NCBI GenBank assembly: GCA_030762175.1
Contig: CM060838.1
Span: forward strand, 19,954,501-20,018,500
Direction: 5' to 3'
Length of the DNA: 64,000 bases
Source: Metallyticus violacea
Taxonomy: Eukaryota; Arthropoda; Insecta; Mantodea; Metallyticidae
Below are positions 11,546 through 23,440 of this stretch, one piece after another. The notes under the pieces were generated by a model that ran no database searches, was not told the origin of the DNA, and was given only the letters and a program-made list of their open reading frames with translations. How positions within the stretch are numbered: the stretch's first letter is position 1; each line of letters opens with the position of its first letter. Position numbers and translations under genes: made by a program.

Positions 11546-11780
11546 AGAAAAGTTGGATGAAATACAGGAATTTCCTAAGCTGATGCCGGCATCTCTTGTA
11601 ATGTTATTTAATACTTGTTAACATCAGTTATAAATATAGCATCATTTTATGCTTTTAATAATAGTATATGTGCATACTAAAGTAATTATGCTAAAGTTAA
11701 AACCCAGCGATTCTTTTGTTTGGTTGCGACGGCTTCACCTCCTCAGTAGGTGCCGCGATTAGGCTGTCCATAACTCAAAT

Positions 11781-12921
11781 AACCTCACAGTATTGAGTTT
11801 CCAGTAAAAATGGAGTCCGAACAATAACTACAATGATACAAAGTTCCATTTCTTTACTGTTTTATTGAAATTCGACATAGTGCAAAATAAAGTACAAAAA
11901 TAAATGCACAGTAATAGAGATTTCGGGCATTGAAATACAGAAAATGCATTTTGACAAGGGTTTGTTCTAGATCTCTTATTTGACCTACTCGTGAGCATAG
12001 CAGGTTCTCTCTCTGTCTGTTACTCTACTTCAATTTTCGCAATTTTTCCCCTTTTTATTCCCCACTGATTTGCACTGCACCATTCGCGTGTATGATGTGA
12101 GGGTTACTACTAAAAAACTACGACCCGGCAATTCACACGGAAGAAGATCTGGATCTGCGTTTTGCAGTTTGATACTCTAACCGAGTTATGGGAGTGATTT
12201 ATTTCTAAAGTGCACCACAGATTTCAGAGCATTGTCCATAATAAAAAAAAAAAAAAAAAAACCCTGGTCGTCTAAACCAAAAGGCTGCCTGGTTTACATT
12301 TTTCGTTATTTATTTAGCAACTCACGACTGTGAAAATAAAGTAATGAAAAATCCGCTAGAGCTGTGGACACTCCTGGGAAAACGATGATGAGTGTCGTTT
12401 TGGACAAATGTTGGAAGAGTACAGTGAGAATGACTGACTGGACAGCCCTGATAAGTCTGTAGTACTCAGGTTGCAATAACCGTCCCCTCTTCCTTGCAAT
12501 GGAATGCGTAACAAATTCGACCGGAGTGTTTCTTTCCTTTGTTTTCATTTCAGATTCTTTCCCGGAGTAGTCAATACATGTCACATCTGTCACGGCAAAA
12601 CAAACATGTTTACCTGAACGTCAGCGTTACACTCCGTTCTGAACCGTTGTTCGTTCCAGTGTTACCACTTTAAAGTAAATGTAATAAATAGTGTTGCTTC
12701 CCAGTCGACAAAGACTGCTGGAAAAAATAACTATGGGTAATATGAGTTGCTAATATAATAAAATAGGTAAAATATTTTGATTTTTATTATAAGTCCGTTT
12801 GGACACAACAGCATAACTATTGCTTTAAAGAAACAATAAGTTATGTTTTAAAATATCTATAAATGAACTATTTGGTTGGTTTTCTTCAACATCTTTCCAT
12901 ATGAGCGGTATTTATTGCTAC
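11781..12921. other. Unassigned sequence
   Basis: An A tract of about 19 bases ends near 12260. A 95-codon frame at 12306-12593 minus has no features I recognise. No gene is supported. Confidence 0.4.
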
Positions 12922-12929
12922 ATTTTTGT

Positions 12930-13222
12930 CTGTCCTGGTGGTCTAGTTACCACTAGACCTTACTTGCCTGTAAACCCAAGATCAAGGGTTCAATCCCGTC
13001 CAGGGTCGATGGATTTTTTCGGACATAAAAATCTTAAGTATGGCTTCCTTCGGAAGGGAAGTAAAGCCATGAGTTCGGTGTCGTAGGTTCTTTTAAGCTC
13101 GTGAAAGAACCTCGATCCTGAAAGAAGATGCCTGTGAGCAAAATTTATTGGCCGTTTCACGCCCTGGGACGCTGATGACCTGAGATGTTAAAGAGCGTTC
13201 ATAAATAAACCAAATCAACAAA
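12930..13222 (+). mobile_element. SINE-A copy 3
   Basis: A full-length plus-strand copy from the TGTCCTGGTGGTCTAGT head to the CATAAATAAACCAAATC tail. ATTTTTGT occurs at 12922-12929 and again at 13223-13230, a plausible 8-bp target duplication. Confidence 0.88.
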
Positions 13223-13297
13223 ATTTTTGTTGTGACACAGCAGCAGTTGGTTATATGGCATGCACTAAAATATCTAGTAAGTGTGTTTTCTGTTAGC

Positions 13298-13365
13298 TCT
13301 GTGGCAGAGTGTGCAGTGATGTCGTGGTTAAGAACGCAGGTTCACTTCCCGGCATGAAGCACTTT
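13298..13365 (+). repeat. tRNA-like segment
   Basis: It has a D-arm-like GTTAGCTCTGTGGCAGAG and a B-box-like GGTTCACTTCCCGG at plausible spacing. The flank after it (CACTTTTTTAATAAAC) resembles that after the segment at 13882-13954, hinting at a minor SINE family. Confidence 0.45.
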
Positions 13366-13881
13366 TTTAATAAACCTTTATAACATATTATGGCAAATTA
13401 GTTCTGTAATATTGTTTCCCATACATAACAAGCTTTAACGTTAACATATATATGTTAATATATATTTCCTTCAGTAGGTTTGTTCTATCTAAATGCAATA
13501 GGCCGCACTCATATTCCCTGCACATGCAAGAAGGACAAAAGATGGTTTTTAGGCACACATTCAGCAAGTATGAGATTTTGTAGCCTCTCGCCCATACTAC
13601 TGTAAAAATCTGACATTATTTATGCCCCGAAGAATGAGGACAGTTATACATACTGAAGGTTCATACACGATATCAATTTGTGTTTATTTCTAAGTGTTTT
13701 CACTTTAGAAGTTACATTTTTCTGTTCATGTATTTATTTAGTTATTTGTAAAGAACGGGTTAGTTTGTTATTACGTTTTGATGTGTATAGGTAATGTCAT
13801 AAAACTCAAATGATACGTTAACATATAATATATTAAGGTAACATAATGCTCTTATATACACTTATAAACCAATTAAAAATG

Positions 13882-13954
13882 TTGTGTGGGATTTGAAGCC
13901 AGGAGTTTACGCAGAAAAGCAAAGCCTTCTAAACCGCTCGGCCACCGCTATCAA
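13882..13954 (-). repeat. tRNA-like segment (Ser/Leu type)
   Basis: The reverse strand reads GCGGTGGCCGAGCGGTTTAG as the A-box side and GGCTTCAAATCCCAC as the B box, as in class II tRNAs. The B box departs from the consensus (TTCAAATC), so it is a pseudogene or SINE head rather than a working tRNA gene. Confidence 0.5.
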
Positions 13955-14103
13955 CCCTTAAGTTCTCTTTCCAAATGCTAATGATTGTGACCATTACGTG
14001 TATAGGCAAAGCGCCCACTGCAGTGTATACTCGCTACATGCGCTTGCGAATACAGCGTTTACGAGCGTCCCCGAAGTTCGCCGATCGGCACATGAATCTG
14101 GCG

Positions 14104-14139
<36 letters not shown>

Positions 14140-14143
14140 GTTG

Positions 14144-14193
<50 letters not shown>

Positions 14194-14194
14194 T
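14104..14194. repeat. (ATT)n microsatellite
   Basis: About 90 bp of ATT units, interrupted by three GTT units at 14138-14147. The Tyr/Ile-rich frames across it are artefacts. Confidence 0.95.
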
Positions 14195-15509
14195 TGTATT
14201 AACTAGTAATTATACGAAGGAAATGAGGTTCAACAAAAAATGTTTTAATATATTGTAGTATGATTCAGAATTTTCCAGAACATAATTCAGTTAATGGTCT
14301 AGCATTGTAATAAGCTTGCACAAAAAATAAATAAACAGTGCCTGTCAAGAACATTATAGCAAACAACAAGCCTTTTAACAAAACGCTAAATTAAAGCTAA
14401 AGGTTATGTTACTGTTTAAAAATATGTTTTCATCATATTAGCTTTCCCTTTGCTCGTAAACTTTTCATACTCACTTTATCAGACAAGCCGTTGTTAATGT
14501 AAAGTAATTATTTTTACACTCTACAGAATGCACTTTCAAACGACGTTCCATTTCTGCCATGTCGCCGAATAGAGTTAAACGCTGCAGTTGTAAATAGACC
14601 ATCAGCTCTCAGTTTGTCCGTGTATTTGTCTGTAGTCGTAAAACACGGCCTCGTCGTAATGAAATCAATTACAGATCTCTGTGGGTGTTTAATAAATGGA
14701 AACCAGCGCTCCCGCGAAGCGGCTAATGTAATTCGACCGTTAACTGCTTAAATCGCAGTTGCATTAAAGTCTGCTTTCCTGTAATGTTAATCGACTTTAT
14801 GACATATTCTTTCTTAGTCAGCCCTCAAAGAGCGCTCATTTTTCATTGCTTAGAGCATGATCAGAAGAAGAAGAAATGTTTTCTTCGCTACTACCTTTAA
14901 TAATTCCTTTCAGTATGAAATCTCATAGTAAGTTTTTGTAAGAACTTATATTCTCCTTGAAAGAAATATATTCCTATACCAATCCAATAAATAAATACAT
15001 GAATAAATAAAAACCTCAAATTAAAAACAAATATACCTCTCAAATAAGGTATCAATAACCATAAAATTAAAGAAAAAATGAAGAAAAAAAACAGGACAAA
15101 TATAATATAATAAATAATTAGAAACTAATTTAGTTCTATCTATATTTATAATGCTATTTAAATACTTATACTAATTTAAATAAATATTGCATAGCTAAAT
15201 GGGAGCAAGTATATATACCTGGAAACTATTAGTTTATGAGCTATAATCAATTGGTTGTATAAATCAATTCAGCAACATGTTGATCTAGTTAATTGAATTA
15301 TTCATTTTATGTAGGAATCATGCGATACCTAGGAAACTTGTTTACATTCTGGTTAGTTTGTTTTGTACGTTAATTCGTGCTGAAGGATCAATGGATTAGC
15401 AGTTTGCAGAATAAGTTATTGGTTAAACTGTTTCCGGGGCCGATTAGCATTAAATGTAAAACTTGACACACTCTGTCTTAAAGTAAGAGAAGAGTTCGGT
15501 TAGATATAG

Positions 15510-15512
<3 letters not shown>
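14195..15512. other. Unassigned sequence with a more complex patch at 14570-14830
   Basis: Most is AT-rich. The patch at 14570-14830 has higher complexity, with several TAAT cores and CpG words (GAAGCGGCTAATGTAATTCG), and no open frame. It might be a conserved non-coding element, but I have no comparison. Confidence 0.3.

Positions 15513-15544
<32 letters not shown>
15513..15544. repeat. Poly-A tract (32 A)
   Basis: Pure A run. The sequence before it is not recognisable as a SINE or LINE end, so I cannot say whether it marks an old retroposon. Confidence 0.9.
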
Positions 15545-15546
<2 letters not shown>

Positions 15547-16455
15547 AGGAGGCCAGGCATTTCTTTATTAGTATGAACAAATGAACACATTCTTGAGGTC
15601 ATATATGAAGCATCATATAAATAAATTCAACCGAAGAAATGAGCAATAAGGAATGGAAAACACATTAATTGAATTGTCACACTATAGACTTAGCAAATCA
15701 ATTATTTACATAAGGCGATTTGAATAAGCTCCGATTTTGCTGTTTTTCTAGGTAAGGGTGTGAATTCGTTAGTAGCCTAAACTCTTCTACAAGAATGGGA
15801 AATACTGTCTTGTCTCCCGCTGGGATAAATTTAATAATCTCCATATATGTTTTGTTAATAAATGTATAAAGTATAATGACAATTTTGTCTAATACGTTTT
15901 TTTTACAGTCCCTCATTGCTAAACCAATTCGTTTCTGCAGATATTTTATAATTATTATTTTATATCCCAGGATATTCTTGTCGTAGTTTTATAAACTCCC
16001 GGTATATTTCGTTGCAGTGTCGGTCACGTTTTAATCACATTTTTAAGCCATTTTAGTTATGGTTTTGGATAATCCATAAATACAAATAAGTTATATATTC
16101 CATTTCCGTATTTCCATTCCAAGCACTTTTGTTCCACAACTGATTAAAATAACCTATTGAAACACCTGTACTTTGATAGTTTTATCATATTAAATGGTGC
16201 AGGCAGATAAATGAAATCCTTGAACACATTCTCACAGCGAAATGATCTTAACTACACACCAAATAAGATAGAAAAAATTAGCTTGCCTACTCAGTTCTGT
16301 ATATAAAGGGAAAATGAGGCAAAAAGCTCATATGAATAAATGTTCGGAAATTGACTATGAGTCTGCAATATTACGTTTATCTTTTACAGGACACTGTGTA
16401 CTTTTATTTCTGGCAGCTTTTAGAACACATTTTCTAAGTGAACTCGTGAGTCTCA
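15545..16455. other. Unassigned AT-rich sequence
   Basis: A 72-codon frame at 15698-15916 minus has no recognised feature. Nothing else was noticed. Confidence 0.4.
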
Positions 16456-16459
16456 GTGT

Positions 16460-16870
16460 AAGAGAACGCAGATAGCATCACGGATTTATGCACTTGTTCG
16501 AATGTTGAAGTCTGAATTGAAATACATGCGGGACATGCTTCTCGCAAATGAGAACACATGTTGGAACTTCATTGTGCATTAGCCAAATTATTTTAACCCA
16601 CCAAACAGCGAGTGGCACATCTCCAAGCAGAACAGGCAGCGTTTCCCGTAGAAGTTGATGATACCGTATGCCATTGAACGTTGAGCCCAAATGGGCGATA
16701 ACGGAGAATACCAGCCCATGCATTGATGCTAAACCGTTGCTGATGATGAATATTTCCGTTGGAATTTTGACATGTATGGTTGTTGTGTTGGTTGATGATA
16801 TAATTCTTGCTAAATGTTACTTCATCTGTGAAGAAGATTGATTACAGAAACCCTTTAGTGGTAGTCCTTT
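16460..16870 (-). pseudogene. Tc3-like transposase catalytic fragment
   Basis: On the minus strand, pieces of a Tc3-like transposase can be followed through frameshifts: first FTDEVTFSKNYIINQHNNHT, then HQQRFSINAWAGILRY, then (near 16720 down to 16480) YHQLLRETLPVLLGDVPLAV, then LMHNEVPTC and HVPHVFQFRL. The block normally reading MHDGAPxH is MHNEVPTC, so a catalytic Asp is lost. Both the N- and C-terminal parts are missing. It belongs to the same broad group as the pieces at 6186 and 54702 but is a different lineage. Confidence 0.7.
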
Positions 16871-17057
16871 CCCTTGGGATATTTTCTGCACAAGTTGCAG
16901 GCTATAGAGATAGTAACTGTTCTTACGTAGTAATAGTAGTGGTGGTGGTAGTAATAGGTGTATTTTTATTGTTATAAAATTACGTTACAAATATATTTTA
17001 TGCATGAGTCGTAGACCGTACATGCTTAAATATGATACACAATTAGACAGAGGTACA

Positions 17058-17092
<35 letters not shown>
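17058..17092. repeat. (AAT)n microsatellite
   Basis: About 35 bp of pure AAT units. Confidence 0.95.
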
Positions 17093-17093
<1 letters not shown>

Positions 17094-17164
17094 CATTAAT
17101 TGGGAAGAATGATATTTACAGTTGTATGAATGGAAACATATTGCATATTATTTATAATTACACT

Positions 17165-17585
17165 AGTTATTTCGTTCTAACCAGAAAATTTGCTTTTAGC
17201 TTCGCGCAATTTGGGTAGCAAAATGCCCATATTCAACAAATTAGTGTTTCGCAAACAGGTCCCAGCTTGCCAATTGTCCTCTAATTGCCTTAATTTTTTT
17301 TTTACAGGAAAAAGCGTTTTTCTCAGGTGTTCCCAGTGAGTATATTCTGCCAGAATGTGTGCCCATTCTTTATCCCCTCCCCAAATGGGCAGATTTTCCT
17401 ACCAGAACTATTGGTTATTTTTTAGCCTTCCAACTTTCTAGTCTAAGTCAGATCATTCCTGATCTTGCCTTTCTCCCTAAAACAAGCGCATATCTATTTA
17501 CCCCAGGTTAGTGTAATTCCATTTGATAGGCTAAAGGGGATTTTCGTTTACATTCTGCCTCGATTGCTGATATCCGTTCTCATGT
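17165..17585 (-). repeat. Unclassified dispersed repeat, copy R1
   Basis: The reverse strand of this stretch matches 19125-19500. Shared words include ATCGAGGCAGAATGTAA, GGGAGAAAGGCAAGATCAGG, GTTCTGGTAGGA and AATCTGCCCATTT, and the match runs on to ATTTTCTGGTTA at the far end. It is diverged and carries more stops than R2. The family is unknown to me. Confidence 0.65.
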
Positions 17586-19010
17586 AGAATATTCCAACAG
17601 TTGCTTAGTGTAAATCATGCTAGTAAGTCTCTTCCCGCAGTAATTCGCAAGATTCACCATCTCCCAACTCAGGCAAAAACCAACAGCAACAATCGCCCTT
17701 CCATTAAAAGACTCCGTCTCACCAAATGATGAAATACCTGCAAAAATTTCCTGATTCAGTTACTTTCTTTAAGGGTACATTTCCTGGTAAATCCTTGACA
17801 CCTCCCCGACTATTTCCACTCGCTTGTCTTTAGGTAAAAATCGTTTCTACTTGTTTCTAATGCGAAAAACGCCACTTTAACAGCACTTCAGAATCACATC
17901 CTTTCAGAAGCAGGTGTGCAACGGAAAAAACGTAAACATCGTAGCTGATATGAATTCTCTTAAGAAGAAATAACACCATGCAGTGTTATTGTCTGTAGTA
18001 GAACGCAGCATTCCTTGTTCTATTTCATGCCTGTAATGTGCCCTTATAGTTCAAATTCATTCTGAATCTAAGGAAAGACCCTACACATAAAAGTATAAAA
18101 CAGTATCCTAAAACTATGGGAACAGTACACTTAAATTTTTGCAGCAGAGCATGTGATTGCAATAGTAACTGATAACCTGAAAGTTGGCTGTACTGGTGCT
18201 TGAGCATCTTCTCGCTAGGCCATTGTTTTATTTAAGAGACATGTACCAGCATAACCATGGGTGGAACGTTCACAGTCTGGCAAACACAGGAACGTTTAGG
18301 CACTGCTGTACGTGACCGGAGCATAAATCATTCACTCTGGCTAGTAATATATTAATGTGATTAACAAGGAGATATGGAATAGCATTGCGTGAACATCAAA
18401 TGCCGTTGCAGCACTAGCCTAACCTTCTCTAAACGTTACACTCGATTACATTCTCTTGAGGGAGACGGGTTGACAATTATCAGGCTCTGGTGACTCTAAC
18501 ATCACGATACATTTCAATCAACTGATAGTGTCACGTGTTTGCTCTGTTATTCTTAAATGTTGCTCAACACGTATTTCACACTCCTTAAACCTCATAACTG
18601 ACTGATGGACTGTTTACCAAACTCTAAAATGGAGATAATGTTTAATTAGATATTCAAAATGCGTGTTTGGATTAAATAATTTATAGTGCTTTAGCTTTAA
18701 TTTTGGTTCTCACTCATGTTTTGAGTCGGGTGTACCTACTTGTTTTTCAAACGTTCTGTATTGACATGTTTACTGAACAATTAAAAAAAAAAAAAAATCT
18801 GGTCTGCGCCCGCTGTTCTGATGTTCTTTGGAACGAATGAATTAGCTTTGGTAAAGGGTTCTTGGACTCTCTCCAGAGGAACTGGGGTCATGAGGGAGGT
18901 AGGTAGCTATGAAAATATGGCTAATAGTAAAATAAAGGCGGCGAATTACTGGCTTTGACTAATGCAGAGAGACCAGATCACACTTGGAACTAAATGACAC
19001 CAGATTAAAA
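17586..19010. other. Unassigned sequence
   Basis: A tracts lie near 18783 and 19006. No supported gene; the longest frames are about 60 codons. Confidence 0.4.
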
Positions 19011-19012
19011 AA

Positions 19013-19364
19013 AAAAAAAACATTTTGGGCAGCAGAAATGGAAAGAGAATTCAGAAGAATTGGCCTGAGTTCAATATGACGAGATAATGAAAATAATAAA
19101 AATGCATGGAAAAAGGTTAGAACAATGCCGGAGGATGGATGTCAGCATAGAGGAAATCGAGGCAGAATGTAACACAAATGCTGTAAAGAGCAGGTATGTA
19201 TGCTCACATAAGGGAGAAAGGCAAGATCAGGAATGGCATGGTTTAGACTGAAAGATTGAAAGGCTAAAAATAAATAACGGAGTTCTGGTAGGAGAATCTG
19301 CCCATTTTGTGAAGGGGTGGAGAGATAGGTCATATTATGGCCGAATGCATCTAAGATAAATGCA
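19013..19364 (+). pseudogene. Decayed unknown reading frame in repeat R2
   Basis: One plus frame stays open for about 118 codons apart from two TGA codons. Readable stretches are VQYDEIMKIIKMHGKRLEQC, then RRMDVSIEEIEAECNTNAVK, SHKGERQDQEWHGLD and, after the second TGA, KIERLKINNGVLVGESAHF. Copy R1 on the opposite strand keeps GERQDQE, VGRLKNN and similar pieces in the matching frame. That suggests a protein-coding mobile element, but I do not recognise the protein. Confidence 0.4.
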
Positions 19365-19500
19365 ATTTTCAGAAAAAAAAAATACTATGCATGCTGTTTG
19401 CGGATCAAACTAATTGACTGAATATTGGCTATTTCCTAGCCAAAGTGCACGAAGCTAGAAAGAATTTATTTTCTGGTTATAACGCAAACTGGTATAATTT
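19125..19500 (+). repeat. Unclassified dispersed repeat, copy R2
   Basis: This is the inverted partner of 17165-17585, about 1.5 kb away. Both copies end near a TTTTCTGGTTA motif. Most of the decayed frame at 19013-19364 lies inside it. Confidence 0.65.
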
Positions 19501-22500
19501 AAATTGTTTGTTCCTGTTTCTAATCTTGTATCATATTTAAGCAAGTATGGTCGACGACCCATGCATAAAATATATTTATAATGTGTATATAATATTTTAT
19601 ACTAATAAGATATATCTATTTCTATTATTGCTGTCTTCTTCTGCTGGCTTTTCGTTTGCAAGATCTAAGTAGCCATTTATATATTTTCTGTTTGTATTGA
19701 ACATCTCTTTATAAGAAAATGAAACTTATATAGAGGAAGTAAAAGGTTTTGCCCTTCAGTGTTATAGTTTTGTCTCAATTATTTTTATAGGTAATAGCCA
19801 CAATAGCTGTAATGTATATATTGGTTATCTGGGGATAACACTAATGGCCATTCTTTTATTCAAATGCTTTCCTGCAGCAGTTTAAATTAGCATATTAGAA
19901 TTTCATTCCCAGCTTTTTTGTAAATACCTTTTCTTAGTCATCAGCCTTTCCAGTTCTTTGTCCGTGAAGTATTTGATAAGTGCGATATTTTTGTTTACAA
20001 GTTTTTATTCAGTTCCAGTCTCACATATTATTTGTTACATATTCTCTTATTTCACATTTTGTGCTTGAGAACTTAAAACGGGTTTTTCCTGGAATATAGC
20101 CCAGGGCAGTTAAAGAAATTTGACAGTTAAAATCAGAGAATAAAAGTACATGTGACCGACGAAGCGATGAACATCCAAATAAATCTGTTGTTTGGCTGAT
20201 GAATCATACTTTAGTGGAAGAAAACCCATGACCTCAAAAGGATTTACTTCTGCTCTTTTTTTTTCTTTTTTTTTTTTTTTTTTGCTGTGTTTAAATATCT
20301 ATTATTTATAGTTCGTTTTTATGAATTAGAAAAACGTGTCTTTTTAAATGGCTTACTCCGTTACGAAACTGATCTTATGTCTGATCTATCTGGACTATTA
20401 AACATTTTAAACGTAAAATCAGACAGTCTGTTGGTTCAAGTAAGAAACTTAAGTTAAACATAATTAGGAACATAATTTTCTTTAAAAAATGATCTATTTT
20501 TAGAAATTGCAAGAAATTACACAATTACACCAGCTTGTGATATTTAAAATCAGCACCATTATTTTAGGCATTTGGGACTAAGCATAAAATGATAATAAGT
20601 GAAAACGAAAACAAGTATAGTTTCATACAATGTAAATTGTTATCTTTTCATAAACTTTTAGTTACTATATTTTTTTCGTAAGTGTTCTAGATTGTTCTTC
20701 ATTTCTAATGGTGTAATTTAATGATTATCTCTCTGAAAAGGCACCCCTTGTCTAACAGTTAACGTTCCTTTCAAAGTCGCCTTAGTCGAGGTAAATTTAT
20801 TAGGAACAGGTTTTAAACACTACAGCAGATATAGTAACACGTTTTCTTATTGAAAGCTTTGAAACATTTCATGCATCATTTGGGAGAGGTTATATAATTC
20901 GAAAATCTATTAAATGTGGTAAGAACAAACACTGTGTATTACCAAAAACCCTGGACATGTTTATGACATAATATTCGGAGGAGAATGCCCCGATCTGTCG
21001 AAGACCTTCGAGTGAACGGCCTGTGTGAACCATTTGGGCCTTTGGGACAACAATACTGTCCATATAACTTCATATTGTATTAAATCATTTGAAACTATCT
21101 GTACAATATAAAATTCAGTTCTTATAAATTCAAAGAGAGTTGGCATTATGTACTTCATTCCCATATATGGGAGTAACTACATTCTTTTTTGCAGTGCTCT
21201 AATACTAGTTGATCATAAATAATCACTCGAGATTACTTTAAGCATTGCTTGAAGAAAACCCGTTTTGAATATTGAGGTTATGTAACAGTAAACAAAAATG
21301 TGAAATGATGCCACACCCCGCCAAAGTAGTTTCACGCAAAGAGATCTCACAGTACGTAACACTGAGATTTACTCTACTACTACAGAACAAACTTAAGCCA
21401 TTTTAACTCGCATCATTGCAGTCGTCGTTCTTGTTGCTTCATAAGGAACAAAATAAAATAGTGGCTCGACAGCATCACGAATGTATCAGTGCACATCCAG
21501 ATAAAACTTTAGGTTTAACGTATGACAATTGGTATCTTCACACTGGTCCATTACCGGACGGGTAGGAAGCTGTAATTCACCGCTTCGCTTTCAGAGATCA
21601 ATATCATTACCTTGTATACGAGGTGTAACATAAATTATTAGCCTTATCCGATTACAAAGACCTGAGTGGTCAGAGCCCTACAAAAATACAGGTTGTTAGC
21701 CTCCAACCCCATAAGGAACAACTGGAGTATAAATAGCTAAGCGCTAAGAATTTAAGTTAACGGTTTTTAACACTTGTGTCTACCAGAATGATACAAGATT
21801 AGTTTTCATTTTGGTATCGACTATGTTTATAATATATAGACTTCATATTTTTGAAGATCTGTGAAACCACGTCCTGGAAACTCATCGAAAATGCATTAAA
21901 TGCTATTAAGCTATGTACATCCGAACTATAGTTAAAACTGTTGAAAATATATCATTAAATATATTTACAAATCCAACCTTAAAATAATGTTACGAATTTT
22001 CTACAGGGCGTTTAAAACTACACGGGCCAGTTTCAGGAACGAGTTCCTTCAAATATAGTAGTTTATATCAATATAAGTCTAGAAAAGTTTGGTATCCGAG
22101 TTGAGGCTTTCTAAACAAAATATTAGAACGTCATTAAAACCGACTCTTGTTAACATAATTACATTAAGATAATAGAGCTAGAAAAAAAAGTAATGGCAAC
22201 AGTTCATAGGTAGTAAACACTGTGTTCTAGAACCTGTAGCTTTTACATTTCTTTATTTCCCTGCCAGTGTCACACTTCTGGAGGACATTGGACATCCACA
22301 GCTAAGTCATTTTTATTGACGTTTGAGAATACTGTAGTGTGGGCTTGTTCTGACTTCCGCGGGTAACACCCTCACTGTCCGTTAACGACCCAGCTCTATC
22401 ATTAACTGAATCAAATCAACGTAATGCACTTCAAGGACCAGATGATGTAAACGTGGTGTATCTTTCAGTCTATTGCGTCCTTATCAAAATTTTGGCAGTC

Positions 22501-22783
22501 AACGGACAGTTTCATTGTCACAGATTCTCAAAGACCTGCATGGCATTCCCTCACGTTCCTAACATGCCACCCCAATTTTAATCCAAGCATACTGCTCGCT
22601 TTTAGAAATCACTAATTTAGAGAGGTTAAAATTTACACCATTGCCCGACTGCTTTGTATTTGTCCGTCTACATATAGCGCACTAGTGATGCTGAGTGTGT
22701 TAAACCCTATACCGTATCTCTACACATGCTGAGAGCAACAATGTCCTGCATGTTCATAAAGAGTGGCGACACTGTTGCTACTA
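19501..22783. other. AT-rich sequence, no recognised feature
   Basis: A T-rich tract lies at 20257-20283. Frames do not exceed 67 codons. No SINE, transposon or tRNA-like piece was noticed in 3.3 kb. Confidence 0.45.
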
Positions 22784-22805
22784 TTAACCTAACCTAACCT
22801 AACCC
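22784..22805. repeat. Interstitial telomere-like run
   Basis: Four TAACC units in a row, i.e. (TTAGG)n on the minus strand, the insect-type telomere repeat. It is too short to be a telomere. It may have arisen by repair at a break or by chance. Confidence 0.7.
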
Positions 22806-23440
22806 TCGTATATAGCTTGTTTCCTAGGTTGAATGGTATCAATCTCTCGAAGAGATGGTTTTCCTCATCGTGAGTTACGAATTTTCCAAATCAGAATCTT
22901 ATAATATTAAGTTGATTACAAAATTATTGAGACAATGTGTAAATTCAGGAACTAGCAGATATTCATTACATGTACAGCACGGCGAATTGCAATGCTCTGG
23001 AAGTGACGTGAAGTGGATGGAATACCTGGCCTTGAACCCACTTTCTACTCCTGAGTCACTTTAAAATCATTGGCATATTTGCTTCTGATGGATGATACGG
23101 AAATTCTGCGCAATCGAAATGTGGCAGAAATTCAACGTCATTGATATGCACTGAGAAAGAACTTGTAAGAGATTGTACAACGTTCTTGGCATTAATTGTA
23201 AACTGATATTATAAGTGATACTATAATTTTAAATAAGTTTTCAGAAAAATTGTATGGGTGATGTTTCTCGAAGTTATAGCATTAAAGAAGTTACAATAAA
23301 TGTTTTTATTATATCCAGTTGAAAGCCCACATAAATTCACCAGGAGAGTATCTAAGGAGCCTGAGATTCAAGAACAAATGTATCATCCTTGCTAAAGGCT
23401 TTCAATATACAACCAGTTTACTAGAGGCCATTACCATTTT
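22806..23440. other. Unassigned sequence
   Basis: No supported feature. A 69-codon frame at 22855-23064 plus is unrecognised. Confidence 0.4.

Larger units (their letters stand above)
10725..11780 (+). mobile_element. Non-autonomous Tc3-like transposon remnant, copy 2, interrupted
   Basis: This has the same layout as 4385-5030: leader, transposase N-terminus, then a 3-prime-like end with CAGTAGGTG. The coding part is split: the first codons lie near 10866-10930 and the continuation starts near 11403, with about 470 bp of foreign AT-rich sequence between. It lacks the catalytic domain exactly as copy 1 does, which points to amplification of a deleted master. Confidence 0.6.

Noticed and set aside
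13975..14258. Ile- or Tyr-rich frames
   Set aside because: They are translations of the (ATT)n microsatellite.
22784..22805. A true telomere or chromosome end
   Set aside because: Only four units, embedded in ordinary sequence on both sides.
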